DNA of 57,764 bases from Nostocales cyanobacterium Centralia_MAG_434 (GCA_021324415.1 JAJPJF010000149.1:1-57764), one strand, 5' to 3'. Counted from the stretch's first letter, positions 16,990-26,017 are shown. A program made the numbers and translations. Notes: a model not told the origin generated them from the letters alone.

Positions 16990-19451
16990 CGACTGAAGAA
17001 ATTAGAGTTCGCGGTACTGTTCAAGGGGTAGGATTTCGTCCTACTGTGTATCGAATTGCAAAAGCGTGCGGCTTATGTGGAGAAGTTTGTAACGATGGTC
17101 AAGGTGTCTTAATTCGAGTCTCTGGTAGTGAAGCAGCTTTAGAAGCATTTGTTCAAAGATTGCAGCAAGAATGCCCACCACTGGCAAGAATTCACGAATT
17201 GACTCGCAAGCGTTATGAACAAGAATTAACCTTCGATGATTTTATCATCGCTAGCAGTGTGAGTAACGCAGTAAGCACAGAAATTGCTCCAGATGCAGCA
17301 ACTTGTGCCCAATGTCAAGCAGAGATCTTCGACCCCTTTAGCCGTTGGTATCGCTATCCATTTACCAACTGTACTCATTGTGGTCCTCGCTTGAGTATTA
17401 TCCGTGGCATTCCTTATGACCGAAAGACCACTAGCATGGCAGCTTTTGCTATGTGTTCTAATTGCAAACAGGAATACAAAGATGTCACAAATCGCCGCTT
17501 TCATGCCCAACCTATAGCTTGTCACGTCTGTGGTCCTGCCGCAACTTTAGAACGTGCCGATGGTCAACCGATAACAGCTTCCATGTTCTCCATGTTGGAT
17601 GATGTAGATGCTGTTTGTACCTTATTGCAAAAAGGCGAAATTGTTGCCATTAAAGGTTTAGGTGGAATTCATTTAGCGTGCGATGCAACACAAGAAACTG
17701 CTGTGCAAAAACTGCGTCAGCGCAAACACCGTTATCACAAACCCTTCGCTTTAATGGCGCGGGACATCACCATCATTGAGAAATACTGCACCCTCACCAC
17801 TCGAGAAAAAGAACTCCTAGAAAGTCCGGCTGCACCGATTGTTTTATTGGAAAGAAGGGGAGTGGGGAGTGGGGAGACAGATACTTCCTTGTCCCCCTTG
17901 TCCCCCTTGTCTCCCTTGTCCCCCTTGTCTCCCTTGTCCCCCTTGTCCCCCTTGTCCCCCTTGTCCCCCTTGTCCCCTTCATCTCCCCCCCTAGCCTCAT
18001 CAGTCGCACCTGGGCAAAAGACTCTCGGCTTCATGCTCCCTTACACTCCCCTACATCACCTCATCCTCAAGCGCATGAATCGCCCGATAGTCCTCACGAG
18101 TGGCAATCTTTCTGATGAACCGCAATGTATTGACAATGATGAAGCACGAAGTAAGTTAGGGTCTATTGCTGATTATTTTCTCCTCCATAATCGAGAGATA
18201 GTGAATCGAGTTGATGATTCAGTCGTGCGGGTTGTAGGTGATAAAGTACAAACAATCCGCCGTGCGCGAGGATACGCACCAGCACCGATCAATTTACCAC
18301 CAGGGTTTGAAAATGCTCCTCAGGTTTTAGCAATGGGAGGTGAATTGAAAAATACCTTTTGCTTGTTGCAGCATGGGCAAGCAATTGTCTCTCAACATTT
18401 GGGAGATTTAGAAAATGCAGCAGCTTTTCAAGCCTATCAAGACACGCTGAATCTATACTTAAATTTATTCCAGCATCAACCAGAAGCACTGGCTGTTGAT
18501 CTTCATCCCGAGTATCTCTCAACAAAATTAGGTAAAGAACTAGCAGCCAATCATCAGTACAGGCAATTACTCCACATTCAGCATCATCATGCTCATATTG
18601 CTGCTTGTATGATAGAAAATGACATTCCTCTCAATTCACCACCTGTTTTAGGTATTGCTTTAGATGGTTTGGGTTATGGTGAAGATGGCACTCTTTGGGG
18701 TGGAGAGTTTTTGTTAGCAGATTATCGCTCTTTTAAGCGACTAGCAACATTTAAACCAATCGCAATGATTGGTGGCATAAAAGCAATTAAAGAGCCCTGG
18801 CGTAACACATACGCTCAATTGATATCAGCTTTTTCTTGGAAAGATTTAACAAACAAATATCGTGATTTAGAATTTTTAAGTTTTTTGCAACAAAAGCCAC
18901 TTGATCTTCTCAATCAAATGATAGAAAAAAGAATAAACTCTCCACTCACTTCATCCGTTGGACGTTTATTTGATGCAGTGGCTGCTGCTATCGGTATTTG
19001 CCGACAAGAATCTAGCTATGAAGGACAAGCAGCAATTGAAATGGAAGCTTTAATTGATACAGGGAGCTTAAATAATCATGAAAAAATATTTATTTATCCC
19101 TTTGAGTTCAAAAATTTAGATAGTATCTATTTTATAGATACACATCCAATGTGGCAAGCGTTGCTTGATGACTTACAGCAGCACATTTCTCAACCAATCA
19201 TAGCTGCCAGATTTCATCAGAGCTTGGCTAGTTCTATTACAGAAATGGTGAAAACACTTTGTCAAGAAAATGTGATAAATCAGGTTGCTTTGACAGGAGG
19301 CGTGTTTCAAAATTCTATTTTGTTGGATCTGGTGACTCAGCAATTACAAAGATTAGAGATCAATGTGCTCACACACAGCTTAGTGCCGCCCAATGATGGT
19401 GGTTTATCATTAGGGCAAGCGGCGATCGCTTCGGCTCGATTAATGGGTTAA
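16986..19451 (+). CDS. hypF: Hydrogenase maturation carbamoyltransferase HypF with a low-complexity insert
   Basis: HypF makes the cyanide ligand precursor from carbamoyl phosphate and passes it to HypE. The 821 residues show an acylphosphatase domain (VRGTVQGVGFRP, residues 4-16), two zinc fingers of the Cx2Cx18Cx2C type (CAQC, CTHC, CSNC, CHVC, residues about 100-190), a YrdC-like domain, and the C-terminal carbamoyltransferase with HHHAHIAACM. An insert of about ten Leu-Ser-Pro units (residues about 299-332) interrupts the YrdC-like domain between IVLLERR and SVAPGQK; related HypF proteins have a short loop there. The insert is in frame and the rest is intact, so it probably still works. 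Confidence 0.95.
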   Translation: MTTEEIRVRGTVQGVGFRPTVYRIAKACGLCGEVCNDGQGVLIRVSGSEAALEAFVQRLQQECPPLARIHELTRKRYEQELTFDDFIIASSVSNAVSTEIAPDAATCAQCQAEIFDPFSRWYRYPFTNCTHCGPRLSIIRGIPYDRKTTSMAAFAMCSNCKQEYKDVTNRRFHAQPIACHVCGPAATLERADGQPITASMFSMLDDVDAVCTLLQKGEIVAIKGLGGIHLACDATQETAVQKLRQRKHRYHKPFALMARDITIIEKYCTLTTREKELLESPAAPIVLLERRGVGSGETDTSLSPLSPLSPLSPLSPLSPLSPLSPLSPLSPSSPPLASSVAPGQKTLGFMLPYTPLHHLILKRMNRPIVLTSGNLSDEPQCIDNDEARSKLGSIADYFLLHNREIVNRVDDSVVRVVGDKVQTIRRARGYAPAPINLPPGFENAPQVLAMGGELKNTFCLLQHGQAIVSQHLGDLENAAAFQAYQDTLNLYLNLFQHQPEALAVDLHPEYLSTKLGKELAANHQYRQLLHIQHHHAHIAACMIENDIPLNSPPVLGIALDGLGYGEDGTLWGGEFLLADYRSFKRLATFKPIAMIGGIKAIKEPWRNTYAQLISAFSWKDLTNKYRDLEFLSFLQQKPLDLLNQMIEKRINSPLTSSVGRLFDAVAAAIGICRQESSYEGQAAIEMEALIDTGSLNNHEKIFIYPFEFKNLDSIYFIDTHPMWQALLDDLQQHISQPIIAARFHQSLASSITEMVKTLCQENVINQVALTGGVFQNSILLDLVTQQLQRLEINVLTHSLVPPNDGGLSLGQAAIASARLMG
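17885..17985. repeat. In-frame 9-bp pyrimidine array inside hypF
   Basis: About ten copies of ttgtccccc/ttgtctccc, coding for Leu-Ser-Pro on the hypF frame. It is the same unit as the intergenic arrays near 25401, 45791, 56694 and 57713, so an intergenic repeat has spread into a gene. Because the unit is 9 bp, gain or loss of units keeps the frame. Confidence 0.9.
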
Positions 19452-19488
19452 GTAATAAGTTAAGAATTAAAAATAGGAAAATCACAAC

Positions 19489-19728
19489 ATGTGTTTAGGT
19501 ATTCCTGGCCAAATTATAGAAATAACTGACGTTCAAAAGAAATTAGCTATTGTCAATATTGGTGGTGTAAAGCGACAAATCAATATTGCTTGTATCGTTG
19601 ATGAACAACATCCCACTGAATCTTGTGTGGGTGATTGGGTGTTAGTTCATGTTGGCTTTGCATTAAACCGTATTAACGAACAAGAAGCAGCAGAAACATT
19701 ACAGTTATTACAGGAATTAATTAAGTAA
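19489..19728 (+). CDS. hypC: Hydrogenase maturation chaperone HypC
   Basis: HypC carries the Fe(CN)2CO group with HypD and hands it to the large subunit. The 79-residue product opens with MCLGIPGQIIEI, where Cys2 is the essential Fe ligand, and has the small OB-fold pattern (VGDWVLVHVGFALNRINEQEA). It lies 37 bases after hypF. A diagnostic family member of normal length. Confidence 0.95.
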   Translation: MCLGIPGQIIEITDVQKKLAIVNIGGVKRQINIACIVDEQHPTESCVGDWVLVHVGFALNRINEQEAAETLQLLQELIK

Positions 19729-19795
19729 GGTATGGGGCATGGGGAATAGGGAATAAAATAAGCAATAAATTATCATCTAATATTTACTATCAATT

Positions 19796-20941
19796 ATGAA
19801 ATACGTTGATGAATTCCGCGAACCGGAAAAAGCAAAAGCATTACTTCATGAAATTGAAAAACTATGTCAAAAGTTAGCACAGCCTATCAAAATTATGGAA
19901 GTGTGTGGTGGTCACACTCATTCTATTTTTAAATATGGCATTGAAGAGATTTTGCCCGATGTTGTAGAACTGATTCATGGTCCTGGGTGTCCTGTGTGTG
20001 TGATGCCAAGGGGTAGGTTAGATGATGCGATCGCGATCGCCCAAAATCCCAATGTCATCCTCACTACCTTTGGAGATACGATGCGGGTTCCAGGTTCCAA
20101 AACCAATTTGCTAGAAGCTAGAGCAAAAGGTGCAGATATCCGCATGGTTTACTCTCCCTTAGATAGCCTGCAAATTGTTAAGGAAAACCCTAATAAAGAA
20201 GTTGTCTTTTTTGCTTTAGGCTTTGAAACAACTGCTCCCAGTACTGCTTTGACAATTCTACAAGCAGCAGCAGACAACATTCATAACTTCAGTATGTTTT
20301 GTAATCACGTCCTTGTGATTCCTGCCTTAAAAGCGCTGCTAAATAATCCTGACTTACAACTAGATGGATTTATTGGTCCTGGTCACGTCAGTACCATTAT
20401 TGGTACTGAGCCTTATCAGTTCATTGCTCAACAATATCATAAACCAATTGTTATCTCAGGCTTTGAACCTTTAGATATTTTCCAATCTATATGGATGCTG
20501 TTACAGCAACTCGTAGAAAATCGTTGTGAGGTGGAAAATCAATATAATCGATTGGTAGAAAAAACAGGCAATCATGTTGCACTTGCAGCTATAAACAAAG
20601 TCTTTGCAGTAAGAGAAAACTTTGAGTGGCGCGGCTTAGGTGATATCCCCAATTCTGGGTTAAAAATTCGTCCTGAATATGCCCAATTTGACGCTGAATG
20701 TAAATTTACCCTTCCTAATCTCAAAGTCGCTGACCATAAAGCTTGTCAATGTGGGGAAATCCTCAAAGGAGTTTTAAAGCCTTGGCAATGTAAAGTCTTT
20801 GGTACAGCTTGCACCCCAGAAACACCAATTGGAACTTGCATGGTATCTTCCGAAGGTGCTTGTGCTGCTTACTATAAGTATGGTCGCTTCTCTAAAGTTG
20901 TTCAGAAAACAATGCCTGAGAAAGCAAAGGTAAAAGTGTGA
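19796..20941 (+). CDS. hypD: Hydrogenase maturation Fe-S protein HypD
   Basis: HypD assembles Fe(CN)2CO on a scaffold with HypC. The 381-residue product has the conserved KIMEVCGGHTHSI, HGPGCPVCVMP, ALGFETTAP and GPGHVSTIIG motifs, and the C-terminal cluster cysteines (CQCGEILKG, CKVFGTACTPETPIGTCMVSSEGACAAYYKYGR). It is complete and follows hypC by 67 bases. Confidence 0.95.
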   Translation: MKYVDEFREPEKAKALLHEIEKLCQKLAQPIKIMEVCGGHTHSIFKYGIEEILPDVVELIHGPGCPVCVMPRGRLDDAIAIAQNPNVILTTFGDTMRVPGSKTNLLEARAKGADIRMVYSPLDSLQIVKENPNKEVVFFALGFETTAPSTALTILQAAADNIHNFSMFCNHVLVIPALKALLNNPDLQLDGFIGPGHVSTIIGTEPYQFIAQQYHKPIVISGFEPLDIFQSIWMLLQQLVENRCEVENQYNRLVEKTGNHVALAAINKVFAVRENFEWRGLGDIPNSGLKIRPEYAQFDAECKFTLPNLKVADHKACQCGEILKGVLKPWQCKVFGTACTPETPIGTCMVSSEGACAAYYKYGRFSKVVQKTMPEKAKVKV

Positions 20942-20960
20942 AATTATTAGTATCGTAGGA

Positions 20961-20983
20961 TACGTTAGCACAAGCGTAACGTA
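20961..20983. repeat. Intergenic hairpin TACGTTA/TAACGTA
   Basis: TACGTTA (20961-20967) and TAACGTA (20977-20983) form a 7-bp stem with a 9-base loop between hypD and the SDR gene. A related but longer hairpin lies after the exporter gene at 22530. There is no T tract, so it is more likely an intergenic repeat than an intrinsic terminator. Confidence 0.6.
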
Positions 20984-21010
20984 CCTTACTACCATCAGCA
21001 CGGATGAGAT

Positions 21011-21784
21011 ATGAACACCAACTTATTTGACCTATCTGGAAAAGTGGCGATTGTGACTGGATCTGGACGGGGTCTAGGTAAAGCTATGGCTACAGGTCTG
21101 GCTGAGTTTGGTGCAAAAGTCGTTGTGTGCGATCGTGCATTAGATGAAGCACAGCAGACAGTAAAGACAATCAAAGCTTCCGGAGGAGTTGCAGATGCTA
21201 CCTTTGTTGATATCTCAGTGCGTCAAAGCTGTGAGGACTTAATTAAGTTCACTCTCGATACATTCGGAAGTGTTGATGTTCTTGTCAATAATGCAGGAAT
21301 TGATATCATCAAACCAACAGAAGCACTATCTGAGTCTGAATGGGATCAAATTCTCGACGTGGACCTTAAAGGACACTTTAACTGCTCTCAATTTGCTGCT
21401 ATCCAAATGATAAAGCAAGGAAAGGGCGGTTCAATTATCAATATTTCCTCAATCGCCTCGGTTGTTGCTATCCAAGGATTGGTTGCTTACAGTGCAGCCA
21501 AAGGTGGAATCAACCAGCTAACAAGGGTCATGGCACTTGAGTTTGCATCGCAGAAGATCCGAGTCAATGCGATCGCCCCAGGTTACTTCGAAAATATCAT
21601 GGACGGTGCAGAAGTAGAGCATGAAAAGCCAGAAAAGCAGCAGCAGATTGTTACCTTTACACCAATGGGTCGTCGTGGTAAGTCAGAAGAGTTAATGGGT
21701 CCAGTTGTTTTTCTTGCTTCCGATGCATCATCTTACATTACAGGTGCTGTTCTGTTTGTAGATGGCGGTTATACAGCAGCATGA
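21011..21784 (+). CDS. Short-chain dehydrogenase/reductase lodged in the hyp operon
   Basis: A 257-residue classical SDR. It has the Rossmann motif TGSGRGLGKA (residues 16-25), NNAG (about 93), the catalytic Ser (NISSIAS), and YSAAKGG (YxxxK), ending with SDASSYITGAVLFVDGGY. The sequence is closest in feel to sugar or gluconate dehydrogenases, but the substrate cannot be read from it. It lies between hypD and hypE on the same strand; it has no known part in hydrogenase assembly and may be a later insertion. Confidence 0.85.
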   Translation: MNTNLFDLSGKVAIVTGSGRGLGKAMATGLAEFGAKVVVCDRALDEAQQTVKTIKASGGVADATFVDISVRQSCEDLIKFTLDTFGSVDVLVNNAGIDIIKPTEALSESEWDQILDVDLKGHFNCSQFAAIQMIKQGKGGSIINISSIASVVAIQGLVAYSAAKGGINQLTRVMALEFASQKIRVNAIAPGYFENIMDGAEVEHEKPEKQQQIVTFTPMGRRGKSEELMGPVVFLASDASSYITGAVLFVDGGYTAA

Positions 21785-21875
21785 ATGATTAGTATGATAG
21801 GATGCGCTCTTTTGTTGGGTAACCACTTTAACTAAAGTTGACTCTAAAACAAGTCGATTCATTTGGTAGCAAACT

Positions 21876-22505
21876 ATGCCTATTGCTTCTCATCTAAACC
21901 TTTTTTTCATTGCTGCTGTTGTTTTGATTATTACTCCAGGTCCAGATATGCTGTACGTCATTGCCCGAAGTATAGGGCAAGGAAAGGTTGCAGGAGTTGT
22001 CTCGGCTTGCGGGATTTTTGTTGGTATCTTAGTACATACTTTAGCCGCTGCTATTGGGCTTTCAGCTTTGTTAATGGCATCAGCTTTAGCCTACAATATT
22101 GTCAAATATGCTGGTGCTGCTTATCTGATATACTTGGGAATTCGTAATATCCTGAGCCATCAACAGCAAAGTACTCGTACCACTTTGCAAAAAAGCAGTT
22201 TGACAACTACCTTTTCTCAAGGAGTACTATCTAGCGTACTTAATCCCAAGCTTGCTCTTTTTTTTATAGCTTTTTTACCACAATTTGTGGAACCGACTCA
22301 AGGCAGAATTGGTTTGCAGATAGCCACTCTAGGACTCATCTTCGATGTAATGACTATCCTCTGCTTTGTATTCGTGGCTTTATTATCTAGTTCTTTTAGC
22401 GACTGGTTACAAAATAGCTCAGGGTGGAGAAATTTCCAACGTTGGTTTACTGGTAGTGTTTTAGTTGGATTGGGTGTAAGGTTAGCATTACCCGAACAAA
22501 GATAA
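21876..22505 (+). CDS. LysE/RhtB-type amino-acid exporter
   Basis: The 209-residue product has five to six hydrophobic helices and the family signature near the N-terminus, ITPGPDMLYVIARSIGQGKVAG, plus VLNPKLALFFIAFLPQFV. It should export an amino acid or a homoserine-lactone-like compound by proton exchange. It sits between the SDR and hypE on the same strand, again with no known link to hydrogenase. The start ATG at 21876 is the normal one for the family. Confidence 0.85.
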   Translation: MPIASHLNLFFIAAVVLIITPGPDMLYVIARSIGQGKVAGVVSACGIFVGILVHTLAAAIGLSALLMASALAYNIVKYAGAAYLIYLGIRNILSHQQQSTRTTLQKSSLTTTFSQGVLSSVLNPKLALFFIAFLPQFVEPTQGRIGLQIATLGLIFDVMTILCFVFVALLSSSFSDWLQNSSGWRNFQRWFTGSVLVGLGVRLALPEQR

Positions 22506-22529
22506 AATAGAGAGCAATTTTGTGTTTAT

Positions 22530-22556
22530 GGTGCGTTAATGATAGGATAACGCACC
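22530..22556. repeat. Intergenic hairpin GGTGCGTTA/TAACGCACC
   Basis: A perfect 9-bp stem (22530-22538 with 22548-22556) with a 9-base loop in the gap before hypE. The gtgcgttaa...ttaacgcac hairpin is a common intergenic repeat of Nostocales. It has no T tract. Confidence 0.7.
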
Positions 22557-22587
22557 CTACAAATGAAGCATTTCAAAGTATTTTATT

Positions 22588-23679
22588 ATGCATATTTCTT
22601 CTAATAACTCAAGACAAAATCCTCTGTTAAAAAAAACTCATCGTCGTAGAAAAGTAGAAGATACCAATATCACCCTTGCTCATGGTAGTGGTGGTAAAGC
22701 AATGCGCGATTTGATAGATGATATCTTTGTCAGTACTTTTGATAATCCTATTCTCTCCCAATTAGAAGATCAAGCAAGTTTCAATTTAGCAACTTTGGCA
22801 AAACAGGGAGATAGACTTGCTTTTACTACGGATTCCTATGTTGTAGATCCTTTATTTTTTCCTGGCAGTGATATAGGAGAATTAGCTGTCAATGGCACAG
22901 TCAATGATTTAGTTGTGAGTGGTGCTAAACCAATATATCTTAGCTGTAGTGTCATCTTAGAAGAAGGATTGCCTGTAGAAACATTGCGACGTGTGGCTAA
23001 GAGTATGCAAGCAGCAGCAAAAAAAGCGGGTGTACAAATTGTTACGGGTGACACAAAAGTTGTTCATCGTGGTGCAGCAGATAAACTATTTATTAATACT
23101 GCTGGTATTGGGGTAATTCTGCCAGGAGTTGATATTTCTGCTCATCATATTCAACCCGGAGATGCCATCATTATTAATGGTGAATTGGGTAATCATGGTA
23201 CGGCAATTTTAATTGCTCGTGGAGAGCTAGCATTAGAAAGTAATATTGAAAGTGACTGTCAGCCATTGAATAGTTTAGTTGAAACTATCCTTAATGCTTG
23301 TCCGAAAATTCATGCTATGCGCGATGCTACACGCGGTGGCTTAGCCACAGTATTAAATGAATTTGCCCTAAGTTCTGATGTGGGAATTCGCATTGATGAG
23401 CAGTCTATTCCTATTCGGGAAGAGGTGAAGGGAGTTTGCGAAATTCTAGGTTTAGATCCATTGTATTTGGCGAATGAAGGCAAGCTGGTTGTGGTTGTCG
23501 GACGGGAGAATGCTGAAACTGTTTTATCAGCAATGAAGTCTCATCCAGATGGAAAAGATGCTTCTATTATTGGTGAAGTTACAGTCTCACCTCCAGGTGT
23601 TGTCTTGTTAAAAACTGCTTTTGGGACTGAACGCATCCTGGATATGCTCGTAGGGGATCAACTACCTAGAATTTGTTGA
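22588..23679 (+). CDS. hypE: Hydrogenase maturation protein HypE
   Basis: HypE takes the carbamoyl group from HypF onto its C-terminal Cys and dehydrates it with ATP to thiocyanate, the cyanide donor. The 363-residue product has LAHGSGGKAMRDLI, DSYVVDPLFFPGSDIG, VTGDTKVV and DATRGGLATVLNE, all PurM/HypE-type ATP-site motifs, and ends in PRIC with the acceptor Cys as the last residue. About 25 extra basic residues precede the conserved start; a later start is possible but none has a clear ribosome site. Confidence 0.95.
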   Translation: MHISSNNSRQNPLLKKTHRRRKVEDTNITLAHGSGGKAMRDLIDDIFVSTFDNPILSQLEDQASFNLATLAKQGDRLAFTTDSYVVDPLFFPGSDIGELAVNGTVNDLVVSGAKPIYLSCSVILEEGLPVETLRRVAKSMQAAAKKAGVQIVTGDTKVVHRGAADKLFINTAGIGVILPGVDISAHHIQPGDAIIINGELGNHGTAILIARGELALESNIESDCQPLNSLVETILNACPKIHAMRDATRGGLATVLNEFALSSDVGIRIDEQSIPIREEVKGVCEILGLDPLYLANEGKLVVVVGRENAETVLSAMKSHPDGKDASIIGEVTVSPPGVVLLKTAFGTERILDMLVGDQLPRIC

Positions 23680-23710
23680 AGAAAAAATCAAGATTTAGGA
23701 TTCAGAGGGG

Positions 23711-23908
23711 GTAGGGTGTAGGGTGTAGGGTGTGGGGTGTAGGGAACCCACGACTGAAGCGGTGGGATTGGAATAAGGACGCAGGGAATACGCGCGCTCT
23801 GCGTCTCGAAACACATATTTTTTTCTTGGTGGGCGCTACTCCCACCCCGCGCATGATTCCTCCTAAACATGCTCCCTACACCCTACCTCCTACACCCAAC
23901 ACCCTATT
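23711..23908. repeat. Short tandem repeats and hairpins between hypE and hypA
   Basis: Heptamers of the gtagggt type (23711-23744) and their complement (cctacac, 23874-23907) bracket a GC-rich block. Inside are two hairpins: CCCAC-GTGGG (23747-23766) and GGTGGG-CCCACC (23828-23846). The first, with gactgaagc in its loop, resembles hairpins seen near IS200/IS605-type elements in cyanobacteria, but no transposase gene remains. Confidence 0.55.
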
Positions 23909-24023
23909 TTTGTAAATCCCAATCCAACAAATTTCATCACTAGATGATGAGAATAGTATTTCCCCCACTCCCCACTTTCAAGCCAGAATCAATTGCTTGG
24001 AGATACTAAAAACAAGATTTACT

Positions 24024-24365
24024 ATGCATGAACTAGGAATTACTCAAAATATTGTAGCCATTGTGGCTGAACATGCCAAAGGGACAAAAGTCAAACGAGT
24101 TATATTGGAAATTGGTAAGCTTTCAGCTATTATGCCAGATGCTATCGAATTTTGTTTTGATATCTGCTCTCAAGGAACAATCTTACAAGGAGCAGTCCTA
24201 GAAATTTTAGAAATTCCAGGATTAGCACGATGTCGCCAGTGTGGTGCAGAAATTCATCTAGAACAGCCTTTTGGCATTTGTGATTGTGGCAGCAAGCTGC
24301 TAGATTTGATCGCTGGTGAAGAGTTGAAAATCAAAGAAATAGAGATCGAGGAAGTATGTGTGTAA
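24024..24365 (+). CDS. hypA: Hydrogenase nickel chaperone HypA
   Basis: HypA helps deliver Ni to HupL. The 113-residue product starts MHELGITQNIV; His2 must follow the initiator Met because it binds Ni, so ATG 24024 is used although the frame opens further upstream. The zinc site is CRQC...CDCG. The last 10 bases overlap hypB, so the two are translationally coupled. Confidence 0.95.
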   Translation: MHELGITQNIVAIVAEHAKGTKVKRVILEIGKLSAIMPDAIEFCFDICSQGTILQGAVLEILEIPGLARCRQCGAEIHLEQPFGICDCGSKLLDLIAGEELKIKEIEIEEVCV

Positions 24366-25234
24366 CCTGTGGTTGTTCTGATGATGGCAAAGCGACAATG
24401 ACTCATCTAGAAACGGGTGAAGTGGTGACAGTTCATGCTCAAGATGATAGTCCTGTCCACTCTCATACTCACACCTTACCAGATGGTACGGTAATTACTC
24501 ATTCTCATAATCACGACACTATTAAAACAGCATCTCAAATTCATGCTAAAATCCACAGCACAACTATATCTTTAGAACAAGATATCTTAGCAAAAAATAA
24601 CTTGCTGGCAGCCCAAAACCGAGGATGGTTTAAAGGTCGAAATATCCTCGCGTTAAATCTGATGAGTTCTCCTGGATCTGGAAAAACAACTCTTTTAACT
24701 CGAACCATCAATGATTTAAAGCATCAGTTGCCTATCAGTGTGATTGAAGGCGATCAAGAAACAACTAACGATGCCAAAAAAATTCAAGAGACTGGCTGTA
24801 GAGTTGTCCAAATCAATACAGGAACAGGCTGTCATCTAGATGCAACAATGGTAGAAAGGGGATTACAACAACTCAATCCACCCCTAAACTCAGTTGTCAT
24901 GATTGAGAATGTTGGTAATCTGGTTTGTCCAGCTTTATTTGATTTGGGAGAACAAGCAAAGGTGGTGATTCTCTCTGTTACGGAGGGAGACGATAAACCC
25001 ATCAAATACCCTCATATGTTTCGTGCTAGTGAGGTAATGATTCTCACAAAAATTGATTTGTTGCCTTACGTGCAGTTTGATGTTCAACGTTGCATAGAAT
25101 ATGCTCAACAGGTCAATCCAGAAATTCGTATTTTTCAGGTTTCTGCGCTGACTGGAACTGGGTTAGAGAGTTGGTATAACTGGGTTTTGGGAAATTTAGC
25201 GAATTTATCAACACACCCTGTGAAGTTGGGATAA
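24356..25234 (+). CDS. hypB: Hydrogenase nickel-insertion GTPase HypB
   Basis: HypB drives Ni insertion with GTP. The 292-residue product opens with MCVTCGCSDD (a high-affinity Ni site of the CxxCGC type), then a His-rich stretch (residues about 27-70: HSHTHT, HSHNHD) that can store Ni, then the GTPase domain with SSPGSGKTTLL, EGDQETTNDA and ILTKIDLLP. It is the last gene of the hyp operon; a repeat array starts right after its stop. Confidence 0.95.
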   Translation: MCVTCGCSDDGKATMTHLETGEVVTVHAQDDSPVHSHTHTLPDGTVITHSHNHDTIKTASQIHAKIHSTTISLEQDILAKNNLLAAQNRGWFKGRNILALNLMSSPGSGKTTLLTRTINDLKHQLPISVIEGDQETTNDAKKIQETGCRVVQINTGTGCHLDATMVERGLQQLNPPLNSVVMIENVGNLVCPALFDLGEQAKVVILSVTEGDDKPIKYPHMFRASEVMILTKIDLLPYVQFDVQRCIEYAQQVNPEIRIFQVSALTGTGLESWYNWVLGNLANLSTHPVKLG

Positions 25235-25235
25235 A

Positions 25236-25468
25236 AGAGACAAGGGAAGGGGGAGACAAGGGAGACAAGGAGGACAAGGGAAGGGGGACAAGGAGGACAA
25301 GGGAGAGGGAGACAAGGGGGACAAGGGAGAGGGAGGAGATAAGGGATATAAGGGAAAGAGTGAAAATAGGGGAGATAGGGAAACCAATGAGATGAATGCT
25401 TCCCTATCCTCCCTGTCCTCCCTGTCCTCCCTGTCCTCCCTGTCCTCCCTGTCCTCCCTGTCCCCCTT
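25236..25468. repeat. Converging purine and pyrimidine repeat arrays after hypB
   Basis: 25236-25365 is a purine-rich array of gacaaggg-type units. 25401-25468 is a pyrimidine-rich array of cctccctgt units, roughly its complement. A transcript through both could fold into a long imperfect hairpin at the 3' end of the hyp operon, perhaps ending or protecting the message (inference). The units belong to the same family as the array inside hypF. Confidence 0.75.
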
Positions 25469-25654
25469 TGCTACTCAAGTTCTATTCATTAAGATAGAAA
25501 TCTCTTTAGCGGAAATCTGACTATCGAGTAGCTCAAAAAGATTCAAATAAATCCAAAGATAGTAAGCAAAGAATTTGTATAGGTAATATTATTGATTTAA
25601 CAATTATTAAACATTATCTTTTTCAATAATTCAACAAAGTAGGACTGCTTTATT

Positions 25655-25882
25655 ATGTCTAAGCAAAAACTTGAAAAAATCACACTTTTCCTAACTCAAA
25701 CTTTAGTTGGTTATGAGGTAATCCCTGCCAATTTTGGTTGGCATATTCACTCGCAAGATGAATACTGTGGACATTTAGAATATCAAGAAACGGTAGGATG
25801 GCAGGGTAGTGCATTAAATCATCTCTCTAAAACAGTTAGAGAGCAACTTCAAAAAAGTCTTGTCACAGTTTTGTGTGGTTAG
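25655..25882 (+). CDS. Hypothetical 75-residue protein
   Basis: The product starts MSKQKLEKITLF and is a mixed alpha/beta small soluble protein with GYEVIPANFGWHIH and YCGHLEYQE segments and two Cys. I do not recognise the family. The ATG start is followed by coding-like composition and the next 430 bases are poor in open frames, so it is plausibly real. Its job is unknown. Confidence 0.45.
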   Translation: MSKQKLEKITLFLTQTLVGYEVIPANFGWHIHSQDEYCGHLEYQETVGWQGSALNHLSKTVREQLQKSLVTVLCG

Positions 25883-25984
25883 ACGCTAATAAGTCTTTAG
25901 ACTGAAATTAAGTCATGCTAATTCAGCATATAGCAATTATAGACGAGTTATAAAAATTAGAATTATCAGAGTCTGAAAATTTTT

Positions 25985-26017
25985 AGAAACCCGGTTTCTT
26001 CAAGAAACCGGGTTTCT
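25985..26017. repeat. Dispersed hairpin repeat, copy A
   Basis: AGAAACCCGGTTTC pairs perfectly with GAAACCGGGTTTCT, 14 bp, with a five-base loop. Related copies are at 29318, 43504, 44784 and 51639. No run of T follows, so it is better seen as a dispersed repeat than as a terminator. Confidence 0.8.

Noticed and set aside
17735-18034. Antisense open frames across the hypF repeat
   Set aside because: They consist mostly of Gly-Asp-Lys or Arg-Gly-Thr repeats produced by the 9-bp array read backwards; hypF on the other strand is clearly the real gene.
25985-26017. Hairpin read as an intrinsic terminator
   Set aside because: There is no T run after the stem and the same hairpin occurs at four other places, so it is better explained as a dispersed repeat.
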